Shown piece after piece: positions 54,566 through 64,000 of a DNA stretch of 64,000 nucleotides. A program made the translations under genes and the position numbers. The notes below the pieces were generated by a model, which worked only from the letters and a program-made list of their open reading frames with translations, had not been told where the DNA came from and searched no databases. Every line of letters begins with the position of its first letter. Positions within the stretch are counted from its first letter, which is position 1. Where the stretch lies: contig NZ_CP009459.1 in NCBI RefSeq assembly GCF_000758325.1, forward strand, positions 3,968,001 to 4,032,000, read 5' to 3'. Source of the stretch: Cedecea neteri (GTDB taxonomy: Bacteria > Pseudomonadota > Gammaproteobacteria > Enterobacterales > Enterobacteriaceae).

Positions 54566-55930
54566 TTAAGCGGCGTCTTCGTTGTACTGAGGTACCGGGT
54601 TACGGAAGCTGCGGGTCACGCAGGCCAGATACACCAGGCCAATACCGCCCCAAATCAGGCCGAGGATCATCGAGCTTTCTTCCAGGTTGATCCACAGCGC
54701 GCCAACCGTCAGAGCGCCACACACTGGCAGAACCAGGTAGTTAAAGTGGTCTTTCAGCGTTTTATTGCGCTTTTCACGGATCCAGAACTGGGAGATAACC
54801 GACAGGTTCACGAAGGTGAACGCCACCAGCGCACCAAAGTTAATCAGCGCCGTGGCGGTGACCAGGTCGAAACGAATCGCTAACAGAGCAATGGCCCCAA
54901 CCAGCAGCACGTTCCATGCCGGGGTACGCCATTTCGGATGAATGTAACCGAAGAAGCGAGTCGGGAACACGCCGTCACGCCCCATCACGTACATCAGGCG
55001 AGAAACACCCGCATGTGCAGCCATACCTGAAGCCAGAACGGTCACGCTGGAGAAGATCAGCACGCCCCACTGGAAAGTTTTACCGGCCACATACAGCATG
55101 ATTTCAGGCTGAGATGCGTCTGGATCTTTAAAGCGAGAAATGTCCGGGAAGTATAGTTGCAGGAAGTAAGAAGCAACAATAAATACCATCCCACCAATTA
55201 AAGCAGTCAGGAAGATTGCTTTTGGAATCACGCGCTCGGCATCTTTTGTCTCTTCAGACAGAGAAGATATCCCATCAAAGCCCAGGAACGAGAAGCACAG
55301 GATAGTTGCACCGGTAATCATCGGCACAACGTGTGCGTCACCGGACCAGAACGGGCGAGAACTCGCCAGCGTTGCTGCGCCTTCACCGTGATAAACCCCA
55401 TAAACAATCATGCCGACGATGACGGAGACGATCCCCATCTGCAGCACCACAATCAGGGTGTTGAAATTAGCTACTGTTTTGATGCTGCGCAGGTTAGAGA
55501 TGGTCATAAAGGCCACCAGTGCAACAACAAATATCCACGACGGCACGCTTGGCACCAGCGCTTCAAAGTAAATTTTTGCCAGCAGAATGTTGATCATCGG
55601 CATGAACAGATAGTCCAGCAGCGACGACCAGCCAACCATGAACCCAACGGTAGGGTTGATAGATTTCTGTGCGTAGGTATAGGCGGAGCCCGCAGACGGG
55701 AAACGACGCACCAGCTTGCCGTAGCTCAGCGCGGTGAACAGAATCGCCACCAGAGCAAAGGCATAAGCCGTCGGCACATGGCCATCGGTCATCCCGGAAA
55801 CAATACCGAAAGTATCAAACAAGGTCATCGGCTGCATGTAGGCAAGGCCCATCATGACTACCGGAACCAGCGTCAGGGTCTTACGCAGACCTGGGCGGGT
55901 GTTTGCACCTGCGGTGACGTTAAGCGACAT
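54566..55930 (-). CDS. plaP: Putrescine importer PlaP (YeeF)
   Basis: A 454-aa APC transporter with 12 predicted helices that imports putrescine, linked in E. coli to surface motility. It matches E. coli PlaP ([55 protein letters not shown]). It is a paralogue of PuuP in the same window. The ATG giving MSLNVTAG lies inside the upstream small gene yoeI, implying coupled translation. Confidence 0.95.
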   Translation of the reverse strand: MSLNVTAGANTRPGLRKTLTLVPVVMMGLAYMQPMTLFDTFGIVSGMTDGHVPTAYAFALVAILFTALSYGKLVRRFPSAGSAYTYAQKSINPTVGFMVGWSSLLDYLFMPMINILLAKIYFEALVPSVPSWIFVVALVAFMTISNLRSIKTVANFNTLIVVLQMGIVSVIVGMIVYGVYHGEGAATLASSRPFWSGDAHVVPMITGATILCFSFLGFDGISSLSEETKDAERVIPKAIFLTALIGGMVFIVASYFLQLYFPDISRFKDPDASQPEIMLYVAGKTFQWGVLIFSSVTVLASGMAAHAGVSRLMYVMGRDGVFPTRFFGYIHPKWRTPAWNVLLVGAIALLAIRFDLVTATALINFGALVAFTFVNLSVISQFWIREKRNKTLKDHFNYLVLPVCGALTVGALWINLEESSMILGLIWGGIGLVYLACVTRSFRNPVPQYNEDAA

Positions 55931-55982
55931 GGTTGTTTCCCTCAGTGGAGAAAGCCTGCGCAAAAGCAAAAATCTGCCCCAT
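55920..55982 (-). CDS. yoeI: Small protein YoeI, overlapping the start of plaP
   Basis: A 20-codon gene reading [20 protein letters not shown], clearly the counterpart of E. coli YoeI (which starts MGQFFAYATAF and ends in NDHVA). The ATG has a strong GAGGAAA site 8 bp upstream. Its last 11 bases overlap the first codons of plaP in another frame, and the plaP ATG lies in its Asn-His codons. Conservation of both the peptide and the overlap supports a real, expressed small protein that couples plaP translation. Confidence 0.85.
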   Translation of the reverse strand: MGQIFAFAQAFSTEGNNHVA

Positions 55983-56084
55983 CTTAATTTCCTCGGCGAC
56001 ACGACTGTCGTTTTTTAAAAGCTAGTATCTATCCGGTACGAAGCCCGGCCTCTTGGTTTTTTTGGCAAATGCCGTTTGTCTGAC

Positions 56085-56321
56085 TTAATTGATTGCAAAA
56101 AAATAACCGACGTCTCTTAAACGTCGGTTAGTTTTCTCTTTTGCAGGCCGCGTATTTTGCACCATACGAAGGCACAATGACAAGATGTTAAAGCCATCTT
56201 TGGCAATTTCTTTTTCAGCACCTGGCGGAAGTAAAATCTCCCACATCCAGCACGGCAGAAGAAGATAATCCCGTTTCGGCACATCGCTGCCATAACGCAC
56301 TGCCTGACTGCCATTCAACAT
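56085..56321 (-). CDS. Doubtful 78-codon frame between yeeY and its terminator
   Basis: Starts at an ATG 37 bp after the yeeY stop and reads MLNGSQAVRYGSDVPKRDYL onwards with codon choice like the core genome. There is no good ribosome site, and its last 15 codons run through the terminator stem. It could be a small gene, a decayed gene remnant or a structured 3' untranslated region. The rest of the 375-bp gap (55983-56357) shows no other gene. Confidence 0.28.
   Translation of the reverse strand: MLNGSQAVRYGSDVPKRDYLLLPCWMWEILLPPGAEKEIAKDGFNILSLCLRMVQNTRPAKEKTNRRLRDVGYFFAIN
56096..56130 (-). terminator. Terminator downstream of yeeY
   Basis: 10-bp stem TAACCGACGT / ACGTCGGTTA; read leftwards it is followed by TTTTTTT. 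The closest upstream gene in that direction is yeeY, about 230 bp away, with only a doubtful small frame between. Confidence 0.88.
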
Positions 56322-56357
56322 AGCCAGGTTAGTAAAATCCCGCCAGTCGAAAAGGCA

Positions 56358-57272
56358 CTATTTTTCTACTGGCATATATACCTGGGCAATATGCGGGTCG
56401 GCGACGATTTTTTCTCGCCACCATTCGCTGGCAAGCCCGGCCGTTTGCTCATTCCAGCCTATCCAAACCGGTACATAAGGCACCTGCCCCGCAACCTGTT
56501 TTTCCACCAGCGCACCGCTCTCAATATAGCGCTGTGCCATATAGCGCGGCATATACCCGCAACCAATGCCGCTGATTTGCAGCTCGAGCTTGGTTTTGAA
56601 ATCAAACACGGTGATCGCCTCCTGCTCTTCAAGCAAATGCAGCGCCCTGGCGGACTCGATTCTGGAGGTGTCTCCGACTACCACCGCCCGGGACTGCTTA
56701 ACTAGCCGTCTGGGCAGTGGCTCCTCCGCCTTCGCCAGCGAATGATGTGGGGCGACAACAAAGACGATCTCCAGCCGCCCCAGAAGCGTAAAGCCAAAAC
56801 CGCTCAGCGAAGGCGGCTCGCTCATCGCCCCGACAATAATGTCTGCCCGTCCTTCCGTGAGCGCTTCCCACGAGCCGCCAAGCACATCGTTGATAAATTT
56901 TAGCCGCGTTACGCTGTAACTTTGATAGAACGCCTCGATTAATGGCGTCAGTAGGGAAAAGGGAAAGGCATTGTCCACGCCGATGGTGAGCTCGTGTTCC
57001 CAGCCCTGCTGGAGTTTGATCGCCTGCTTTTCCAGCTCGCGCACCGAATGCAGAATTTCCCGGCCTTTTTCCAGCAAGAGTTGGCCAGTTCGCGTAAAGC
57101 GCGCCCGGTGGCCGCTGCGGTCGAGAATTTGAATATTGAGGTCGCTCTCCAGCTTTTGCACGCTGTAGCTCAGCGCCGAGGGAGTTTTAAAGAGTTTTGC
57201 CGCCGCCGCAGCAAAACTCCCTTCTTTATCCAGCGCATCGAGAATGATCAGGACCTCAAGCAAAGGTTTCAT
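56358..57272 (-). CDS. yeeY: LysR-family regulator YeeY
   Basis: A 304-aa LTTR matching E. coli YeeY: helix-turn-helix DALDKEGSFAAAAAKLFKTP and SALSYSVQKLESDLNIQIL, then an effector domain (DIIVGAMSEPP, TVFDFKTKLELQISGIGCGY). The ATG follows GGGAG; an in-frame GTG 6 bp upstream lies within that site. Its targets are not known. Confidence 0.93.
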   Translation of the reverse strand: MKPLLEVLIILDALDKEGSFAAAAAKLFKTPSALSYSVQKLESDLNIQILDRSGHRARFTRTGQLLLEKGREILHSVRELEKQAIKLQQGWEHELTIGVDNAFPFSLLTPLIEAFYQSYSVTRLKFINDVLGGSWEALTEGRADIIVGAMSEPPSLSGFGFTLLGRLEIVFVVAPHHSLAKAEEPLPRRLVKQSRAVVVGDTSRIESARALHLLEEQEAITVFDFKTKLELQISGIGCGYMPRYMAQRYIESGALVEKQVAGQVPYVPVWIGWNEQTAGLASEWWREKIVADPHIAQVYMPVEK

Positions 57273-57298
57273 ACTCACTCCCGGATGTGCGGCTGAAT

Positions 57299-58126
57299 TT
57301 ACTGCATAGGCATAAGCAGCGGATTAGGATATTGATAGTCGAAGCCTAGCTCATTACAGATGCGGCTGCCGTCAATCAGCTTACCGTGGCCGGTTGCTGC
57401 CTCTTTACGGAACGTCGGAGCCTCAAGGCCAATTTGCCGGGCCATAAGCGAATAGAACTCTTCCCGCGTTGGGTGGGCCGGAGCACAAAGATTATAGACG
57501 CGCCCGCCTTTCGGTGCCTGAAGCAGCAGCGTGATGGCCGAAATCACATCTTCCAGATGCACGAGGTTTACGCCGTGCTGCCCGTTTGCCACGTCCGTTT
57601 TCCCCGCCAGAAAACGCCCTGGATGACGTTCCGGCCCCACCAGCCCTGCGAGACGGAGGATATCCACGGACGTGCCCGGCAGTTTGTGCAGCCAGTCTTC
57701 AAGCTCTTTAAGTACCTTGCCGCTGGCGGTGACGGGTTTAAGCGGGGACGTCTCTTTTACGTTGCCCTCGCCTTCCCCATACACGGAGGTCGAGCTGGTA
57801 AAGATAATGCGCGGCACGGAATGCGCCAGCGCGCTGTCGACAATTTCCTGCACTGCCTGCAGATAAAAATCATCACCTTCACCGCTGCGTCGGGCGGGCA
57901 GCGTCACCACTAACGCGTCGACATTCAGCAGCGCTTCCAGGTCCTCACTGTCGCAAACCAGTTCCGGCTGCAGATGCAGCTGATAACTTTCGATCCCGCA
58001 CATGCGGGCTGCTTCTACGCCATCCAGCGTTGTTTTGCTGCCGGTGACCTGATAACCGCGCGCTGACAATGAGAGCGCCAGCGGCATTCCCAACCACCCC
58101 AACCCGACTATTGCGACCCTTTTCAT
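57299..58126 (-). CDS. yeeZ: NAD(P)-binding epimerase-like protein YeeZ
   Basis: A 275-aa extended short-chain dehydrogenase/epimerase-fold protein. The nucleotide-binding motif GLGWLGMPLALSLSARGY is at the N-terminus, with FTSSTSVYGEGEG and NLVHLEDVISAITLLL later. It aligns with E. coli YeeZ along its length. No substrate is established. 26 bp upstream of yeeY in the same direction, and divergent from the his operon. Confidence 0.94.
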   Translation of the reverse strand: MKRVAIVGLGWLGMPLALSLSARGYQVTGSKTTLDGVEAARMCGIESYQLHLQPELVCDSEDLEALLNVDALVVTLPARRSGEGDDFYLQAVQEIVDSALAHSVPRIIFTSSTSVYGEGEGNVKETSPLKPVTASGKVLKELEDWLHKLPGTSVDILRLAGLVGPERHPGRFLAGKTDVANGQHGVNLVHLEDVISAITLLLQAPKGGRVYNLCAPAHPTREEFYSLMARQIGLEAPTFRKEAATGHGKLIDGSRICNELGFDYQYPNPLLMPMQ

Positions 58127-58326
58127 GCCTTGTCTCCTGACCTTGCAGCATTATCTTCTGACGAGTGAATTTAGCTCTCCGTTAAGGCTACGCCACCCGG
58201 GCAGAACTGACAATTCCCTCAGTCTTACAGAATATTAATCAACGAGGAAAAAACCCCTTGCGCTCGGTGCGTCATCTGGTTTACGTTAATTGGCACATAA
58301 TGAATAGTCATTCATACGAGAATTTT

Positions 58327-58377
58327 ATGACACGCGCTCAGTTTAAAAACCACCATCATCACCATCACCCTGACTAG
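58327..58377 (+). CDS. hisL: his operon leader peptide HisL
   Basis: A 16-codon leader reading MTRAQFKNHHHHHHPD. Six consecutive His codons allow ribosome stalling when charged tRNA-His is scarce. E. coli and Salmonella have seven His; here the first is Asn (AAC for CAC, a single base change). The region between leader and attenuator can form alternative stems. Confidence 0.97.
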   Translation: MTRAQFKNHHHHHHPD

Positions 58378-58439
58378 TCTTTCAGGCGATTGGTGCTGGG
58401 AGACGAAAAGATCTTCCAGTGGTGCGTGAACGCGAGAAA

Positions 58440-58475
58440 AAGCCCCCGGAAGATATCTTCCGGGGGCTTTTTTAT
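58440..58475 (+). terminator. his operon attenuator terminator
   Basis: Long stem AAGCCCCCGGAAGA / TCTTCCGGGGGCTT followed by TTTTATT, 38 bp upstream of hisG. It is controlled by translation of hisL. The upstream AAGATCTTCC segment (58418-58427) can pair with the left arm as the antiterminator. Confidence 0.95.
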
Positions 58476-58512
58476 TGGGCGTCAGACAGGAATTGATAAG
58501 GGGTAACTACCG

Positions 58513-59412
58513 ATGACCGACAACAACCGTTTACGCATAGCTATGCAGAAATCTGGCCGTCTTAGCGATGATTCACGCGAATTACTCGCCCGCTGCGGCA
58601 TAAAAATCAACCTGCACACCCAACGCCTGATTGCACTGGCCGAAAATATGCCAATCGACATCCTGCGCGTGCGTGATGACGATATTCCAGGGTTAGTGAT
58701 GGACGGCGTAGTGGACCTCGGTATCATCGGTGAAAACGTCCTCGAAGAAGAATTGCTCACGCGCCGCGCCCAGGGTGAAGATCCGCGTTATTACACGCTG
58801 CGTCGCCTGGACTTTGGCGGCTGCCGCCTGTCGCTGGCTACCGCCGTGGACGAACCGTGGGATGGCCCGGCCAGCCTCAACAACAAACGCATTGCGACCT
58901 CTTACCCGCACCTGCTGAAGCGCTACCTCGACCAGAAAGGCGTGCAGTTTAAATCCTGCCTGCTGAACGGCTCGGTGGAAGTGGCCCCGCGTGCCGGTCT
59001 GGCCGATGCCATCTGCGACCTGGTGTCTACCGGCGCAACGCTTGAAGCCAACGGCCTGCGTGAAGTCGAAGTCATCTACCGCTCCAAAGCCTGCCTGATC
59101 CAGCGTGACGGCGAAATGCCAGAGGCCAAGCAGCAGCTGATCGACAAACTGCTGACCCGTATCCAGGGCGTGATTCAGGCTCGTGAATCCAAGTACATCA
59201 TGATGCACGCCCCAACCGAACGTCTGGATGAAGTGATTGCCCTGCTGCCGGGCGCCGAGCGCCCAACCATTCTGCCGCTGGCCGGCGACCAGCAGCGCGT
59301 GGCGATGCACATGGTGAGCAGCGAGACGCTGTTCTGGGAAACCATGGAAAAACTGAAGGCGCTGGGTGCCAGCTCCATTCTGGTGCTGCCGATTGAGAAG
59401 ATGATGGAGTGA
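58513..59412 (+). CDS. hisG: ATP phosphoribosyltransferase
   Basis: A 299-aa long-form HisG, the first and feedback-inhibited step of histidine synthesis (ATP + PRPP). It runs from [20 protein letters not shown] to a C-terminal ACT-like regulatory domain that binds histidine ([20 protein letters not shown], ending LPIEKMME). Length equals E. coli HisG. Confidence 0.98.
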   Translation: MTDNNRLRIAMQKSGRLSDDSRELLARCGIKINLHTQRLIALAENMPIDILRVRDDDIPGLVMDGVVDLGIIGENVLEEELLTRRAQGEDPRYYTLRRLDFGGCRLSLATAVDEPWDGPASLNNKRIATSYPHLLKRYLDQKGVQFKSCLLNGSVEVAPRAGLADAICDLVSTGATLEANGLREVEVIYRSKACLIQRDGEMPEAKQQLIDKLLTRIQGVIQARESKYIMMHAPTERLDEVIALLPGAERPTILPLAGDQQRVAMHMVSSETLFWETMEKLKALGASSILVLPIEKMME

Positions 59413-59416
59413 TGTG

Positions 59417-62866
<3,450 letters not shown>

Positions 62867-62867
<1 letters not shown>

Positions 62868-63457
62868 TGAATGTGGTGATCCTCGACACGGGCTGCGCCA
62901 ACCTGCATTCGGTGAAATCGGCCATTCAGCGCCACGGCTATGAGCCGCTGGTCAGCCGTGACCCGGACGTGGTGCTGCGCGCCGATAAGCTTTTTCTGCC
63001 GGGCGTAGGTACCGCCCAGGCGGCCATGAACCAAATCATCGAGCGCGATTTGGTGGAGTTAATTAAAGCCTGTACCCAGCCCGTGCTGGGTATTTGCCTG
63101 GGGATGCAGCTTCTCGGCAGCCGTAGCGACGAAAGCCACGGCGTTGAAATGCTGGACATTATCGACCAGCCGGTATTGCAGATGAAAGACTTCGGTCTGC
63201 CACTGCCGCACATGGGCTGGAACCGGGTTTACCCGAAGGCGGGCGATCGCCTGTTCCGTGGCATTGAAGACGGGGCGTATTTCTATTTCGTTCACAGCTA
63301 TGCGATGCCGGTCTGCGAAAACACCATCGCCCAGGCAAACTACGGTGAAGCCTTCACCGCGGCGGTGCAAAAAGATAATTTCTGGGGCGTTCAGTTTCAC
63401 CCCGAACGTTCCGGTGCAGCTGGGGCTCAGCTGCTGAAAAACTTTCTGGAGATGTAG
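62867..63457 (+). CDS. hisH: Imidazole glycerol phosphate synthase, glutaminase subunit
   Basis: A 196-aa class I glutamine amidotransferase that feeds ammonia to HisF. The nucleophile Cys lies in [14 protein letters not shown] and the His-Glu pair in VQFHPERSG. It lies 3 bp before hisA. Confidence 0.98.

Positions 63458-64000
<543 letters not shown>

Overview
The window is chromosomal DNA of a member of the Enterobacteriaceae. Gene order and protein sequences match the 44-45 min region of the Escherichia coli map: amn, tRNA-Asn genes, yeeO, erfK, tmaR/yeeX, yeeA, sbmC, dacD, sbcB, yoeI-plaP, yeeY, yeeZ and hisLGDCBHA. An EsaI/EsaR or CroI/CroR type luxI/luxR pair, an scs copper-tolerance cluster and a relocated puu cluster show that it is not E. 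coli. Cedecea or a close relative is a reasonable guess, but the genus is inferred and not proven.

Layout. 1-2779: scsA-scsB-scsC, reading leftwards and cut by the window edge. 2924-3087: first tRNA-Asn gene. 3088-4946: convergent luxI/luxR with a structured luxI leader. 5104-8165: nitroreductase / monooxygenase / quinone reductase operon with a divergent LysR gene. 8162-13258: chemoreceptor, AMP nucleosidase and a three-domain Xaa-Pro aminopeptidase. 13504-23600: second tRNA-Asn gene with a defence island inserted at its 3' end. 23624-31428: putrescine catabolism (puuP, puuA / puuD, puuR, puuC, puuB, with no puuE). 31659-35752: DUF1471 protein, erfK, ybdG and yeeO. 35903-36066: third tRNA-Asn gene. 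36272-47634: accessory metabolic genes, including a VOC protein, AlkC-like glycosylase, Crp/Fnr regulator, an odd DeoD paralogue with an NCS1 permease, an MFS pump, a broken DUF4440 gene, a HigBA-type module and a second EF-G with an ArsR-type gene. 47646-64000: conserved core up to a truncated hisA.

The most notable region is the island at about 13.6-23.6 kb. It begins at a complete tRNA-Asn gene and ends with a 16-bp copy of that gene's 3' end at 23542-23557. A degenerate copy lies between, at 21880-21896. The left module carries a 1201-aa SF1 helicase with a C-terminal phospholipase-D nuclease motif (Mokosh type II-like), a perfect 13 x 7-bp tandem repeat, and a Gabija-like pair (OLD-family ATPase/TOPRIM nuclease plus UvrD-like helicase). 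The right module carries an AT-rich two-gene cassette, a HEPN-like protein with an RNxxxH motif and an unrecognised 99-aa partner, and a scrap of a patatin-like phospholipase of the type used as a CBASS effector. No integrase or transposase is visible.

How genes work together: PuuP and PlaP both import putrescine, and PuuA/C/B/D convert it towards GABA under PuuR. The scs genes form a periplasmic thiol redox relay. The his genes form one overlapping, attenuated operon. SbmC appears to be SOS-controlled through a LexA-like box. The defence genes sit together at a tRNA hotspot.
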